A DNA stretch of 64,000 bases, taken from contig NZ_FXEH01000004.1 of the NCBI RefSeq assembly GCF_900176565.1, positions 186,001 through 250,000 on the forward strand. The letters are read 5' to 3'. Source of the DNA: Thalassobacillus devorans. Its GTDB lineage: Bacteria; Bacillota; Bacilli; Bacillales; Halobacillaceae. The notes below the pieces were generated by a model. The model ran no database searches. It worked only from the letters and a program-made list of their open reading frames with translations, and was not told where the DNA came from. The first letter of the stretch is position 1; each line of letters opens with the position of its first letter. A program made the position numbers and the translations under genes. Shown piece after piece: positions 43,461 to 53,992 of the stretch.

Positions 43461-43520
43461 AAAAGAGACAGATAAAATGATATAAGAGAAAATACAGCGG
43501 GATAAGAGACAACAATAAAT
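43461..43520. repeat. Right part of the periodic GAGACA array
   Basis: Three units ending at 43470, 43491 (GAGAAA) and 43511, steps 21 and 20 bp, preceded by AAAA/ATAA. They continue the array cut by the insertion sequence and lie just before the metH terminator. Confidence 0.6.
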
Positions 43521-43522
43521 AC

Positions 43523-43554
43523 AGAAAAGGCAGCGAGAAAATCGCTGCCTTTCG
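43523..43554 (-). terminator. Terminator after metH
   Basis: On the minus strand, AAAGGCAGCGAT pairs with TCGCTGCCTTTT around TTTC, followed by a mixed T tract. Confidence 0.8.
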
Positions 43555-43557
43555 TAT

Positions 43558-46500
43558 TTAATAGACGTTGAAATATCTGGCATCAGGATGAGCGAATACG
43601 ATGGCGGTGACAGAGGCTTCCGGCTCCATCATGAATCCATCGGTCAGCTCGACGCCGATTTGTTCCGGCTTAATCAGCTGGAATAATTTTTCCTGATCCT
43701 CTAAATCCGGACAGGCCGGGTATCCGAAGGAATAGCGTTGGCCTTGATATTTAGCCGAGAACCGCTGCTGCATTGTAAAATCAGTTGGATCCGGGAATCC
43801 CCATTTATCACGCATCAGCTGGTGAACATGTTCGGCCAGGCCTTCTGCGGTTTCGAGTGCCAGTGCCTGCAAGGCATGGCTTTCCAGGTATTCACCTTGT
43901 TCCTTTAACATTTCTGCACGGTCTCGAATTCCTTTTCCAGCGGTGACGGCGAAGAACCCGACATAATCCATCTCTTCACTGGATACCGGACGGAGGTAGT
44001 CTGCCAGACAAAGGAATGGCTCCCGTGGCTGGCGCGGGAAGGTGAACCGCTCGATTTCCGTCTTTTCATCAGCTGGATCATAGATGATGACATCGTCCCC
44101 ATCCGATTGAGCAGGGAAAAATTGATAGAGAGCAGATGGCTCAATCCAACTCTCTTTTTTAGCTTTCGTCAACAAATCGTCAACGACACCCTTCAAATGG
44201 ACGGCTTTTTCATTATTCTCAGCTATCAATCTGGAATACTTGCCTTTCAGTCCAAGGTGGTGACCGATCAGCATCTGCATATTGATATAGGGTTCTATAT
44301 GGTCAACCGAATAATTCCGGAGAACATGCTGTTTGTAATCCTGTGGATGGTAGACAGGTACCTCAGTTGATACCGAAGACTTCGGTTTGACAGCCACAGC
44401 AGTAGCTCCCTGAGATTGTTCCCGGTCCGCGTTTTTAGCTAAAGCCGCCTGCTGTTTTTCATGGAGCTCGCCTACCAGTGCTTCCCGCTCTTCCTCATTA
44501 CTGAGGCGATTCGATAATGCCAATCCATCCATCGCATCTTTCGCGTAGAAAACCGGTCCTTCATATTGCGGAAGGATTTTCGTCAATGTGAATTTACGGG
44601 ATAAAGCGGCTCCGCCCACAAGAATCGGAATGGAAATCTTTTGCTGGGTCAGATCCTGTGCTGTCAGTACCATCTGTTGGGCGGACTTGACGAGCAGGCC
44701 GGATAACCCGACAAAGTCAGGGTTTTCCTCTTTGATTTGATTGATCAGTTCTGAAGGGGTGACTTTAATGCCAAGGTCGACCACTTCAAAGCCATTGTTA
44801 CTTAGAATAATCTCGACAAGATTCTTACCGATATCATGCACGTCACCTTTGACGGTGGCGAGCAGGACTTTCCCTTTTTTATTAGAGGTATCCGCTACTT
44901 CCATGTGGGGTTCCAGGAAGGCGACGGATGCCTTCATTACTTCGGCACTTTGCAGAACTTCTGCAACGATCAGCTGGTTGTCGTTGAACAGGCGGCCAAC
45001 CTCAGCCATACCCTCCATAAGCGGTCCATTGATCACCTCAAGTGGAGTATTGTATTCTTCAAGTGCCTGTTCTAAGTCAGGTATTAGTCCTTCTTTCGTA
45101 CCCTCCACGACATAATGCGCAAGCCGCTCGGCAAGTGTCATTGTCTCGGTTGGCACTTTCGTCTCTTTTTTCTTCCCACGGTAAAAGGCAGTGAACTCTG
45201 CCAGTGTTTTATCATTTGTATCAAAGAGCAACTGATTGGCTTGCTCGATTTCTTCTTCCGGGATCGAAGCATATCTCTCTAACTTCTCCGTATTTACAAT
45301 CGCGTAATCCAGTCCTGCCTTGGTACAGTGATAGAGGTAGACGGCGTTCAGGACTTCACGTCCTACTGGTGGCAGGCCGAATGATACGTTGCTGACACCT
45401 AGTACTGTCTGGCATTCCGACAAATCTTCTTTGATCAGGCGAATCCCTTCAATTGTAGCTTCGGCAGAACCGATATACTGTTCATCACCGGTGCCGACCG
45501 GGAAGACAAGTGGATCAAAGATGATATCGGATGGCTCAAGCCCGTATTCGCCAACGAGAATATCGTAAGAGCGTTTAGCTACCTCCAGCTTCCGTTTTGC
45601 AGTGACGGCCATCCCTTCTTCATCAATGGTTCCGACAACAACAGCCGCTCCAAATTTCTTCACTACCGGCAGCACTTCTTTGAAGCGTTCCTCCCCATCT
45701 TCAAGGTTGATCGAGTTGATGATCGCTTTTCCCTGGGAATATTTGAGTGCTTTCTCAATGACTTCTACATCCGTCGAGTCGATCACCAGGGGAACCTTCA
45801 CTTTATTGACGACTTGCTTCATGAAAGCTTCCATGTCCTGCGTTTCATCACGGTCAGGATCGGCAAGACAGATATCAATGACCTGAGCACCTTTTTTTAC
45901 CTGGGCCCGGGCAATCTCCGATGCTTCCTCAAACTTTTCCTCGGCAATCAGCCGCTTGAACTTACGGGAGCCGATGACATTGGTCCGTTCACCGACAAGG
46001 ATCGGCCGGTCATTTTTGTCATCATATAGGAATGGCTCGATTCCGGAAACAGCATGGGGGTGGGAATCCGGTGCGGTCCGTGGTTCCAGACCTTCCACAG
46101 CTTCCGCGATCGCTTTAATGTGGTCCGGTGTCGTACCACAGCATCCCCCGACAAGATTCAGCCAGCCCTTTTCAGCAAAGCCGGCAATTTTTGCTGCGAG
46201 TGACTGTGGTGTTTCATGATAGTTTCCTTCTTCATCGGGAAGGCCGGCATTCGGATAACAGCTCGTTGCCGTGGTCGCCAAATCAGACAGGGAGCGGAGG
46301 TGGTCACGCATGAATTCCGGTCCGGTGGCACAGTTCAAACCAACGACAGCAGGATTCATATGTTCCAGGGAAATATAAAAAGCTTCGATGCTTTGGCCGG
46401 CAAGTGTGGTCCCCATCGGCTCAATTGTCCCTGAAATGATGAGCGGCAGTTCAGTGCCAGTGGTTTCAAAAGCCCTTGTAATCCCAAGGTAAGCGGCTTT

Positions 46501-47010
46501 TACATTCAGCATGTCCTGGGAGGTTTCTAAAAGCAGCAAGTCGACACCGCCGGTAATCAGGCCGCGAGCCTGTTCTTCATACGCTTCTGCCAAGGCATCG
46601 AATGTTGTTCCGCCTGTAACGGATAAGGTCTTAGTTGTCGGGCCCATCGCTCCAGCTACATATCGCGGTTTTTCTGCACTGTTAAAAGATTCAGCTGCTT
46701 CTTTAGCAATTTGTGCTGCTTTGATATTGATTTCCTCAGCTAAGTGGCCAAGGTCATATTCATCCAGGACAAGACTGGTCGCTCCGAAAGTATTAGTCTC
46801 GATAATATCGGCACCAGCTTCCAGATATTCGGTGTGAATCCGTTCCAGTACATGGGGGGCGGTAATGTTCAAATATTCGTTGCATCCGTCGTAGGCTTCT
46901 CCGCCAAAATCTTCCGGTGCCAGGTCTGCCTGTTGAAGCATCGTTCCCATCGCACCATCCAATACTAGTATTCTACTGGCCAGGTGTTCCTTAAATGATG
47001 TTGATGCCAT
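43558..47010 (-). CDS. metH: Cobalamin-dependent methionine synthase MetH
   Basis: A 1150-residue, four-module enzyme that methylates homocysteine with methyl-THF through B12. Module 1 (about 1-320) is homocysteine-binding with zinc ligands in VGLNCATG and [11 protein letters not shown]; module 2 (about 330-620) is the pterin domain with [15 protein letters not shown]; module 3 (about 640-880) is the B12 domain with [14 protein letters not shown], whose His is the cobalt ligand; module 4 is the AdoMet reactivation domain with [19 protein letters not shown]. All are intact. It overlaps the upstream gene by 20 bases and is the last of the S-box operon. B. subtilis uses only the B12-independent MetE, so this cell needs or makes cobalamin. 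Confidence 0.96.
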   Translation of the reverse strand: MASTSFKEHLASRILVLDGAMGTMLQQADLAPEDFGGEAYDGCNEYLNITAPHVLERIHTEYLEAGADIIETNTFGATSLVLDEYDLGHLAEEINIKAAQIAKEAAESFNSAEKPRYVAGAMGPTTKTLSVTGGTTFDALAEAYEEQARGLITGGVDLLLLETSQDMLNVKAAYLGITRAFETTGTELPLIISGTIEPMGTTLAGQSIEAFYISLEHMNPAVVGLNCATGPEFMRDHLRSLSDLATTATSCYPNAGLPDEEGNYHETPQSLAAKIAGFAEKGWLNLVGGCCGTTPDHIKAIAEAVEGLEPRTAPDSHPHAVSGIEPFLYDDKNDRPILVGERTNVIGSRKFKRLIAEEKFEEASEIARAQVKKGAQVIDICLADPDRDETQDMEAFMKQVVNKVKVPLVIDSTDVEVIEKALKYSQGKAIINSINLEDGEERFKEVLPVVKKFGAAVVVGTIDEEGMAVTAKRKLEVAKRSYDILVGEYGLEPSDIIFDPLVFPVGTGDEQYIGSAEATIEGIRLIKEDLSECQTVLGVSNVSFGLPPVGREVLNAVYLYHCTKAGLDYAIVNTEKLERYASIPEEEIEQANQLLFDTNDKTLAEFTAFYRGKKKETKVPTETMTLAERLAHYVVEGTKEGLIPDLEQALEEYNTPLEVINGPLMEGMAEVGRLFNDNQLIVAEVLQSAEVMKASVAFLEPHMEVADTSNKKGKVLLATVKGDVHDIGKNLVEIILSNNGFEVVDLGIKVTPSELINQIKEENPDFVGLSGLLVKSAQQMVLTAQDLTQQKISIPILVGGAALSRKFTLTKILPQYEGPVFYAKDAMDGLALSNRLSNEEEREALVGELHEKQQAALAKNADREQSQGATAVAVKPKSSVSTEVPVYHPQDYKQHVLRNYSVDHIEPYINMQMLIGHHLGLKGKYSRLIAENNEKAVHLKGVVDDLLTKAKKESWIEPSALYQFFPAQSDGDDVIIYDPADEKTEIERFTFPRQPREPFLCLADYLRPVSSEEMDYVGFFAVTAGKGIRDRAEMLKEQGEYLESHALQALALETAEGLAEHVHQLMRDKWGFPDPTDFTMQQRFSAKYQGQRYSFGYPACPDLEDQEKLFQLIKPEQIGVELTDGFMMEPEASVTAIVFAHPDARYFNVY

Positions 47011-48850
47011 TGGAAACCTTCCTTTCCTGCTTTGCGGTTTGTTGTTTGATGTATTCCGTCAATTCTACCGTCATTTCATAACGTAGAAAAGGGGTGATTA
47101 AATAGATGCCATTAAACAAATCAAGCGCCGCATCAATCAATGATTTGGCGATGGCAATCCCTTCTTTCTGGGAACGTTCTTTGTCATGGCTGTGTTGTTC
47201 CATGCTCTCCCGTATTTCCGGTGAAAGCGTGATGCCTGGAACTTCATGATGCAAAAATTCCGCGTTTCGCGAGCTGGTCAGCGGCATGATACCGATATAA
47301 ACCGGTGTATCGAGATGTTTCGTAGCTTCATAGACTTCCACGATCTGCTTTTCGCAGTATACCGGCTGACTGATGAAGTAATCAGCGCCATAAGAAATCT
47401 TTTTCTCTAACCGGCCGACTGCCCGGTTCAAATTACGCACATTCGGATTGAATGCAGCAGCAACAGAAAAATCAGTCTTTTCTCCTAGTGATTTACCAGA
47501 GAAAGAGATACCTTCATTGAGCTGCTTAATGTAGTGAATCAGGTCGAATGACGATAAATCATACACGGAGGTGGCCCCGGGAAAGTCGCCTATTTTCGTA
47601 GGGTCACCGGTCACGGCAAGCACCTCGCGGATACCAAGTGTGTGCAGTCCCATCAAGTGCGATTGCAGCCCAATCAAATTCCGATCGCGACAGGCGATAT
47701 GGACAAGCGGATTGATCTCATATTCCTGCTTGATGATTGTTGCCATCGCTGTATTGCTGATTCGGGGAGAGGCGAGAGAGTTGTCTGCCAGTGTTACCGA
47801 ATCGACTCCAGCATCTCTTAAAGCCTTTGCCCCGCGCAGATACTTTTCTGTATTCAACTTTTTCGGAGGATCCAGTTCAACAATAATGGAACGCTTTTTC
47901 TTTGCGATTTCATGAAGGTGTTCCTCACGCTTACTTTCATCTGCCTGCTTAGGCACAGGTGGCTGTTTAATAGGTACTACTTTCTCGGTAATCGGCTTTC
48001 TGCCTTTTACTTCTTTAGCGACCGCAGCAATATGCTCGGGAGTAGTCCCGCAGCAACCGCCGATCAGACGTGCTCCCTGCCGGTATAAATCCAGCGCGCT
48101 TTTTTGAAAATAATTCGGGTCATTCGGGTAGATTAATCTTCCATCATCGTAATCTGGCAGACTGGCATTCGGATATGCAGAAAGCACTGCTTTTTCCGGT
48201 AATGGAACGTCTTCCAGTGCTTGAATCATATGATAAGGGCCAAGCCGGCAGTTGACGCCGACAACATCAGCACCTTTTTGTTCCAACAGGTGAAGCGCAT
48301 CTGCAAGTGGTGTGCCATTTTGCACAACGCCGGGCTCATGCATGGAAACTTCCGCAATTAATGGAAGATCAGTTTCCTGCCGGGAAATCTCTAAAACGGT
48401 TGTCAGTTCTTCCAGGTCATAGAAGGTTTCAAAAATCAATCCGTCTATATCTTCCATCAACAGGCAATATAGCTGCTCACGGAAACTGCGTTTCAATTCG
48501 TCCATAGTTGGTATTTCTTTTTGAATATCCCGGATGCCTCCGATGGTGCCTACGACATAGGCATCTTTACCGGCGGCTTCTTTTGCCAGGCGTACGGCTG
48601 CAGTATTGATTGCTTTTACGTGATCTTCCAGCCCGTAGCGGGATAATTTAATATAATTGGCTCCGTACGTATTGGTCTGAATGACATCAGCACCGGCACG
48701 GACATAGGCTTTATGCACATTTCGTACTTCTTTCGCATGGGACAAGTTCAGTTCTTCAAAACAACGGTCGACCCCGTAAGAATAGAGCAGGGTCCCCATC
48801 GCGCCGTCTCCGATTAATGTCTTTTCCTGAAGTGCTTGATCTAATTTCAT
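46991..48850 (-). CDS. Bifunctional homocysteine S-methyltransferase / methylenetetrahydrofolate reductase (YitJ-like)
   Basis: A 619-residue fusion. The N-terminal part (about 1-290) is a homocysteine S-methyltransferase with zinc ligands in VGVNCRLGP and [11 protein letters not shown]. The C-terminal part (about 320-600) is a MetF-like reductase with [30 protein letters not shown] and the FAD/folate site region [23 protein letters not shown] shortened here. It should feed methyl-THF to MetH, encoded next in an overlapping frame. Same arrangement as B. subtilis YitJ, also an S-box gene. Lies 3 bp after metC. The purpose of the extra methyltransferase domain beside a full MetH is unclear. Confidence 0.93.
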   Translation of the reverse strand: MKLDQALQEKTLIGDGAMGTLLYSYGVDRCFEELNLSHAKEVRNVHKAYVRAGADVIQTNTYGANYIKLSRYGLEDHVKAINTAAVRLAKEAAGKDAYVVGTIGGIRDIQKEIPTMDELKRSFREQLYCLLMEDIDGLIFETFYDLEELTTVLEISRQETDLPLIAEVSMHEPGVVQNGTPLADALHLLEQKGADVVGVNCRLGPYHMIQALEDVPLPEKAVLSAYPNASLPDYDDGRLIYPNDPNYFQKSALDLYRQGARLIGGCCGTTPEHIAAVAKEVKGRKPITEKVVPIKQPPVPKQADESKREEHLHEIAKKKRSIIVELDPPKKLNTEKYLRGAKALRDAGVDSVTLADNSLASPRISNTAMATIIKQEYEINPLVHIACRDRNLIGLQSHLMGLHTLGIREVLAVTGDPTKIGDFPGATSVYDLSSFDLIHYIKQLNEGISFSGKSLGEKTDFSVAAAFNPNVRNLNRAVGRLEKKISYGADYFISQPVYCEKQIVEVYEATKHLDTPVYIGIMPLTSSRNAEFLHHEVPGITLSPEIRESMEQHSHDKERSQKEGIAIAKSLIDAALDLFNGIYLITPFLRYEMTVELTEYIKQQTAKQERKVSNGINII

Positions 48851-48853
48851 TCG

Positions 48854-50035
48854 TTATCCTCCTAGTTCGACTTCCAGGCTAGTGATCGACTGTAATGCCT
48901 GGTCAAAATCTTTGATGATGTCTTCGGCTTTTTCCAGGCCCACAGATAGACGGAGCAGACCGTCGGTAATACCTCTTTTCAGCCTTTCCTGTTCAGGCAT
49001 GGAAGCATGGGACATTTTCGCCGGGTAAGAAAGAATCGACTCGACAGCTCCCAGGCTCACAGCAAACACTGGAATTTCTACGTGTTTAGAGAATTCACGG
49101 ACGGCAGCTGCATCTTTCAGCCGAAACGAAAGGACAGCACCGGGACCGTCTGCCTGATAGTTATGGGTCGAATAACCAGGATGAGTACTAAGGCTTGGGT
49201 GATATACTTCTTCCACCAATGGATGGTCGTCTAGATATTGTGTGATTTTGATGGCTGATTCGGTCGATTGTTTCAACCGGCAGTCCAGTGTCTTCAGTCC
49301 TCGTAAAACGAGCCAGGAGTCATGCGGCCCAAGAATCGAGCCGAAAGCATTCTGTAAATACGGGAGCTGTTCAGCGATCTCCGGATGGTTCGTAACGGCG
49401 AGGCCAGCTACAACATCACTATGTCCCGCAATGAATTTAGTAGCGCTGTGCAGAACCAGATCGGCACCAAGCTCCAACGGCCGCTGCAGGGCTGGAGTCA
49501 TGAATGTATTATCGACGAATGTGTAGCAGCCATGGGCTTTAGCAAGTTTAGCAACAGCACTGATGTCGGTTATATTTAAGAGCGGATTAGCTGGTGTTTC
49601 GATGTAGACGACTTTGGTATTCGGCTGAATGGCTGTCGCGACCGCATGCAAATCTGTCATATCGACGAAAGTATGCTCGATTCCGAACCGGTGCAGGACC
49701 TCGTGGACCAGTCGAAATGTCCCGCCGTAGACATCTTCCGTAATGACTACGTGATCGTTTTTGGACAACATCATGAACGAGGTGGAAATGGCAGCCATAC
49801 CGGATGCGAAAGCAAGCCCTTTATCGCCGCCTTCAAGCCTGGCGATCTCCTCTTCCAAGGCTTCTCTTGTCGGGTTGCCTGATCGGCTGTAGTCATATTT
49901 TCCTGGATTATCAAAGTCTTCCTGATGAAAAGTTGACGCCTGCTGGATTGGCACGCTAACCGCACCTGTGGTCGGGTCGAACTTATGATTACCGTGAAGC
50001 ACGCGTGTCTGAAAAGAATACGAATGATCGGTCAT
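48854..50035 (-). CDS. metC: Cystathionine beta-lyase MetC (Cys/Met metabolism PLP enzyme)
   Basis: A 393-residue PLP enzyme of the trans-sulfuration family; MetC cleaves cystathionine to homocysteine. PLP lysine in HSATKFIAGHSDVVAG; other landmarks YDYSRSGNPTREALEE, ASGMAAIS, VYIETPANPLL and SLGAVESILSYPAKMSH. Similarity is closer to B. subtilis MetC (YjcJ) than to MetI by my reading, but the two families are alike and cystathionine gamma-synthase activity cannot be excluded. GAGGAGG eight bases upstream favours the ATG at 50035 over a TTG at 50041. First gene of the S-box operon. Confidence 0.88.
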   Translation of the reverse strand: MTDHSYSFQTRVLHGNHKFDPTTGAVSVPIQQASTFHQEDFDNPGKYDYSRSGNPTREALEEEIARLEGGDKGLAFASGMAAISTSFMMLSKNDHVVITEDVYGGTFRLVHEVLHRFGIEHTFVDMTDLHAVATAIQPNTKVVYIETPANPLLNITDISAVAKLAKAHGCYTFVDNTFMTPALQRPLELGADLVLHSATKFIAGHSDVVAGLAVTNHPEIAEQLPYLQNAFGSILGPHDSWLVLRGLKTLDCRLKQSTESAIKITQYLDDHPLVEEVYHPSLSTHPGYSTHNYQADGPGAVLSFRLKDAAAVREFSKHVEIPVFAVSLGAVESILSYPAKMSHASMPEQERLKRGITDGLLRLSVGLEKAEDIIKDFDQALQSITSLEVELGG

Positions 50036-50075
50036 GTACAATTCCTCCTCGTTGAAAAATCATAGGTAAATATAA

Positions 50076-50232
50076 AAAAAGTCTTCCCATAAGAAGAAGA
50101 CTTTTGAATGAATAAGTTCCTCTCCTTATCTTCCAAGCTGCATCACACAACTTGCTGGAATTAGCACCTTTCTGGTCACACCAGTGGTTGCTGAGGCTTC
50201 GACGGGCCAGTCCCTCTGCCTCTCTAGATAAG
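50076..50232 (-). ncRNA. SAM-I riboswitch (S-box) with terminator, controlling metC-metF-metH
   Basis: Read on the minus strand, CTTATC (50232-50227) opens P1 and GATAAG (50130-50125) closes it. Between them lie the S-box core features: AGAGGCAGAGGGACTGGCCC, GAAGCCTCAGCAACC and AAGGTGCTAATTCC. A terminator follows (AAGTCTTCTTCTTATGGGAAGACTT, shortened: arms AAGTCTTC and GAAGACTT) with seven T, ending about 35 bases before metC. High SAM should favour termination. Confidence 0.95.
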
Positions 50233-50404
50233 AAATCATCGAGTTAGTATTTAATTGGTTCTCACTAACTTACACTAAAGCGGTGAATTTTACAAGGGTA
50301 AGAAGTGAATTTTTCGAATTTTTATAGTAGAAGAGAATGATTGACAACGATGTATTCGGGGAAGGTAAAATAAAAGAAGCGCTTATATCAAAAAGGAGAA
50401 TTAG

Positions 50405-50881
50405 ATGATGAGTGAAGAAAACAATTATAATAAAAAACTGAATAACTTCAATCCCGCCAAAGCAGTGGAAACCGGGCGTAAGTATTTTTCCGAGAGTAAA
50501 TTTTTTGCCAAGATGGGCCGCTATGCATTATTGCTCGGCTCCAAGATCGCTTACTATAGCTTCCTTTTGTATTACACATTCAAGAGCCCAAACACCCCGA
50601 AGAAAGACAAGCTTACGATTGCGGGTGCCCTTGGTTATTTGATTTTTCCAGCCGATGTCATACCTGACTTCATTCCGGTCGTGGGTTTTGCAGATGACAG
50701 CCTCGCTATCATCTATGCCATATACAGTGTTGTTTCCCACATCGATGCTTCGATCAAAGCACAGGCCCATGCCAGCATGGCCAAGTATTTCGGCGAAAAC
50801 TTCAGTAAAGCTGGTATCGATGATAACCTTTTGTTTGATCAGTCTGATGATGATGACGAAAATCATTCACAGGCGCAATAA
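50405..50881 (+). CDS. DUF1232 (YkvA family) small membrane protein
   Basis: A 158-residue protein with the DUF1232 core GYLIFPADVIPDFIPVVGFADDSLAI (split here as ALGYLIFPADVIPDF and IPVVGFADDSLAI) and two hydrophobic segments. N- and C-termini are polar; the tail is very acidic (DQSDDDDENHSQ). Function unknown in the family. AAGGAG before the ATG; an ATG at 50408 is an equal alternative. Own terminator. Confidence 0.82.
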   Translation: MMSEENNYNKKLNNFNPAKAVETGRKYFSESKFFAKMGRYALLLGSKIAYYSFLLYYTFKSPNTPKKDKLTIAGALGYLIFPADVIPDFIPVVGFADDSLAIIYAIYSVVSHIDASIKAQAHASMAKYFGENFSKAGIDDNLLFDQSDDDDENHSQAQ

Positions 50882-50928
50882 ATTACGGGGCAAGGCGCTA
50901 AATGTCCTCATTAAAATAATGCAGTACT

Positions 50929-50957
50929 AAATCCCCTCAAGAAGCGAGGGGATTTTG
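50929..50957 (+). terminator. Terminator after the DUF1232 gene
   Basis: AAATCCCCTC pairs with GAGGGGATTTT around AAGAAGC. Confidence 0.85.
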
Positions 50958-51042
50958 ATTTGCTGTCAGCGTCTATTTTGTTATAGGATAGAGCGATAAG
51001 ATAAAGACTAAACTAACAGTAATACATGTAAAGGAGATTATT

Positions 51043-51945
51043 ATGGCTGAAACAACACACCAACATCTACGAAATTTTCAAGAAGCAAATAAAGATAAAG
51101 GACGACTGCTGATCTGCTGCCCGGACCAGCCTGGGATCGTAGCAGCTGTTTCTAATTTCCTTTTTCAAAATGGAGCCAATATTATGGAGTCCAGCCAGTA
51201 TACGACGGACGCCTATGAAGGCACATTTTTCTTGCGGATTGAATTTGATTGTCCCGGGTTGCAGGGCAAAGAAGAAGAAATGAAGAGCAAGTTTCAAGCG
51301 GTAGCTGAAAACTTTAACATGCAATGGGATATTAAATTTGTTTATCAACTGAAGAGAACCGCAATTTTTGTATCCAAACAATTGCATTGCCTGCGTGAAC
51401 TGCTATGGGAATGGCAGAGCGGTGACTTAGTAACCGATATTGCGGTTGTTGTCAGCAATCATGAGGATGCCAGAGACTTGGTAGAATCACTCGGCATCCC
51501 GTTTCATTATATTCCAGCCAATAAAGATATCCGTAAGGAAGCAGAGGCTAAGCAACTTGAGCTGCTGGAAGATTACAATATCGATCAAATCGTCCTGGCC
51601 CGTTATATGCAAATCCTGACTCCTGACTTCGTAGCTGCTTATCCATCCCAGATCATCAATATCCACCATTCGTTCCTGCCAGCATTCATTGGAGCGAATC
51701 CTTATGGCCGTGCCTATGAGCGAGGGGTAAAACTGATCGGTGCCACCTCCCACTATGTCACTAATGATCTGGATGAAGGGCCGATCATTGAACAGGACAT
51801 CATGCGTGTCGACCATCGCGATAATGCAGAAGACTTGAAGAAAATCGGACGAAAAGTTGAACGCAGTGTGCTAGCTCGCGGTGTGAAATGGGATTTAGAA
51901 GATCGCATTCTCGTGCATCAAAATAAAACAATCGTATTCAATTAA
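51043..51945 (+). CDS. purU: Formyltetrahydrofolate deformylase PurU
   Basis: A 300-residue hydrolase that turns 10-formyl-THF into formate and THF, balancing one-carbon pools. N-terminal ACT domain (GRLLICCPDQPGIVAAVSNFL, about 20-100), then a formyltransferase-fold domain (from about residue 105) with the catalytic triad regions INIHHSFLPAFIGANPY (His) and ATSHYVTNDLDEGPI (Asp) and an Asn near the start of the strand. AAGGAG before the ATG. Fits functionally with the methionine/folate operon next door, though on the other strand. Confidence 0.95.
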   Translation: MAETTHQHLRNFQEANKDKGRLLICCPDQPGIVAAVSNFLFQNGANIMESSQYTTDAYEGTFFLRIEFDCPGLQGKEEEMKSKFQAVAENFNMQWDIKFVYQLKRTAIFVSKQLHCLRELLWEWQSGDLVTDIAVVVSNHEDARDLVESLGIPFHYIPANKDIRKEAEAKQLELLEDYNIDQIVLARYMQILTPDFVAAYPSQIINIHHSFLPAFIGANPYGRAYERGVKLIGATSHYVTNDLDEGPIIEQDIMRVDHRDNAEDLKKIGRKVERSVLARGVKWDLEDRILVHQNKTIVFN

Positions 51946-51958
51946 CATATGTAAAATA

Positions 51959-52002
51959 CTGGAGGACCCGGGGTGTTTTGTCTAACACCCCGGGTCCTCC
52001 AG
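51959..52002. terminator. Strong 19-bp perfect hairpin downstream of purU
   Basis: CTGGAGGACCCGGGGTGTT (51959-51977) pairs without mismatch to 51984-52002, loop TTGTCT. The T tract is short (TTTA). On the minus strand its right arm is also the end of the MerR-like remnant. Confidence 0.75.
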
Positions 52003-52083
52003 TTTATGGAATTCAATTTCACCATAAGGATGCAGCGCGCGCACACTGATTCCAACCAGGTCGGCGACTTTTTTTACTTTCAT
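51982..52083 (-). pseudogene. MerR-family regulator remnant (N-terminal helix-turn-helix only)
   Basis: A 33-codon frame with a strong GGGAGGG site and an ATG. MKVKKVADLVGISVRALH matches the start of MerR regulators (recognition helix V-x-x-R-x-L-H), then HPYGEIEFHKLED parodies the usual HYDEIGLL-P-E. It then runs into the hairpin after purU and stops. The 70 or more residues that a working regulator needs are missing. Truncation, probably by recombination at this site, is the simplest reading; expression as a short peptide cannot be excluded. Confidence 0.6.
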
Positions 52084-52134
52084 GTTTGGAACCCTCCCTT
52101 CAGATTCACTATAATCTATCACGTAACGTGAGGG

Positions 52135-52968
52135 TCAATATCTCTTATAAAAATCAAGGGGAAGGTTTATATTATCTGATTTAACACGAATCCAGGGGCG
52201 GTCATTATCCCATTCAACAGCTAAGGGAAGTTCAAAGGTTTGTTGCAAATTTTCCCTGGTTAACGTGCTATATTTTTCTCCACTAGCTACTATACTGCCA
52301 GCATGAAGCAGTAAAGCATGGGAGATCGACGGAATGACTTCTTCGATATGATGAGTCACGTATATCAAAGTGGGACCATCAGCAGCTCGATTCATTTGAT
52401 CGATATTCTTAAGCAGCTCTTCCCTTGATAAAATATCCAATCCACTGCAAGGTTCGTCCAGAATCAATAGTTCGGGCGATGCCATCAATGCCCGTGCAAT
52501 CATGGTTTTTCGTTTTTCACCCTGGGAGAGGGAAGAAAATTTTTGCTCGGCAAGGCTGCCCTCGATTCGAAATTGTTCTAAAAGGCGTTTAGCCCGGTTC
52601 CTATCAGCCGGTGTGATTTCATCATAAATACCGATGGTAGCATGTTTTCCACTCAAAACTACTTCTATGGAAGTTTCTCCGCCATGATGCTTGAAGCGTT
52701 CTTCCAATGACGTGCTCACCCAGCCTATGGATTTACGCAGTTCCAATATATTCGTTTTACCAAAACGGTGGCCTAATACGTTAACTTCTCCATTTGTCGG
52801 CCATTGGTAACCGGTAATCATATTAAGAAGTGAGGTTTTACCTGAACCATTCAGCCCCAACAATGCCCAATGCTCACCTTTTTCTATATCCCAGGAAACA
52901 TTAGTTAAAATTGTCTTTTCCTTTTGTTGCCACTCAATACCTTTTAGCGAAATAATTTTTTCACTCAT
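52135..52968 (-). CDS. ABC transporter ATP-binding protein (YlmA-like)
   Basis: A 277-residue nucleotide-binding protein: Walker A LGLNGSGKTSLL, Q-loop region GWVSTSLEERF, signature SLSQGEKRK, Walker B LLILDEPCSGLD, and H-loop YVTHHIEEV. No permease gene is next to it, as with B. subtilis YlmA, so its partner is unknown. AGGAGG precedes the ATG. Monocistronic. Confidence 0.88.
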   Translation of the reverse strand: MSEKIISLKGIEWQQKEKTILTNVSWDIEKGEHWALLGLNGSGKTSLLNMITGYQWPTNGEVNVLGHRFGKTNILELRKSIGWVSTSLEERFKHHGGETSIEVVLSGKHATIGIYDEITPADRNRAKRLLEQFRIEGSLAEQKFSSLSQGEKRKTMIARALMASPELLILDEPCSGLDILSREELLKNIDQMNRAADGPTLIYVTHHIEEVIPSISHALLLHAGSIVASGEKYSTLTRENLQQTFELPLAVEWDNDRPWIRVKSDNINLPLDFYKRY

Positions 52969-53218
52969 CTTGTACCTCCTAGACGTGTGCGTTAAAGTAA
53001 AACATTCTCGATAGGGTAGTAAAATCCTTTTTCTTAAGTGATAAGGATATTAATGGAAAAATCGAATGCGATATATGCTAAAGTATAAAGTGAAGAAAAA
53101 GAAGATATGAAAAGAGAGGGGATTATCGGAATAACTCCAGTGGTACGTAGTCTGAAATGAACAAATAACCTGGTAAATTACATAAAATGCACAGTAGATG
53201 CAAAGGGAGAAGTCGAAT

Positions 53219-53992
53219 ATGAAACTAGTAAAACATAATCAAAAAGCATGGGATAAAAAAGTAGAAGAGGGAGTCGTCTACACAAAACCGGTGAGCAGCG
53301 AAACCATTGAAAAAGCGAGAGCGGGGGAGTGGGAAATAACAGTTACCACAGAAAGGCCAGTACCACGTTCCTGGTTTCCATCCGCTTTAACAGGAGTGAA
53401 AATTCTTTGTTTAGCTTCCGGGGGAGGACAGCAGGCACCTGTGTTGGCTGCTGCTGGAGCCGATGTATCGGTGGTCGATATATCGGATATGCAATTAGCA
53501 CAGGATAGGCTTGTGGCCGAGCGGGACGGGCTATATCTAGAGGCGATACAAGGCGATATGTCTGACTTGCATTTCTTTAAGGATGATTTATTTGATATCA
53601 TCGTGCATCCGGTTTCGAATGTCTTTGTGGAAGATATTTTGCCTGTATGGAAAGAGACTTCCAGGGTTTTAAAGACAGGTGGTACGCTTATATCAGGTTT
53701 TACAAATCCCTTGTTGTACCTTTTTGATGATGAGCAGGAAGAGAAAGGCATCCTCGATGTGAAATACTCGATTCCATACTCTGGTTTATCGGCAATTTCG
53801 GAAGAAGAATTACAACGTCACTTGGATAATAATTTGACGATCGAATTTGGACATACGTTAGAAGATCAAATCCAAGGCCAAATTAATGCTGGCTATGCAA
53901 TCACTGGTTTTTATGAGGATGATTTTGGTGGTAAACGGATAATCGATCACTATATCAAAACGTTTATTGCTACAAAAGCCGTCAAAATGTAA
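53219..53992 (+). CDS. Class I SAM-dependent methyltransferase
   Basis: A 257-residue methyltransferase. SAM-binding motif I is ILCLASGGGQQAPVLAAAGA, followed by VVDISDMQLAQDR (acidic residue after strand 2), QGDMSDLHFF (motif II) and WKETSRVLKTGGTLISGF (post-III). The N-terminal NQKAWDKKVEEG and the C-terminal ITGFYEDDFGGKRIIDHY are common in a Firmicutes small-molecule methyltransferase group. The substrate is unknown. AAGGGAGAA supports the ATG at 53219 over one at 53198. Confidence 0.85.
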   Translation: MKLVKHNQKAWDKKVEEGVVYTKPVSSETIEKARAGEWEITVTTERPVPRSWFPSALTGVKILCLASGGGQQAPVLAAAGADVSVVDISDMQLAQDRLVAERDGLYLEAIQGDMSDLHFFKDDLFDIIVHPVSNVFVEDILPVWKETSRVLKTGGTLISGFTNPLLYLFDDEQEEKGILDVKYSIPYSGLSAISEEELQRHLDNNLTIEFGHTLEDQIQGQINAGYAITGFYEDDFGGKRIIDHYIKTFIATKAVKM

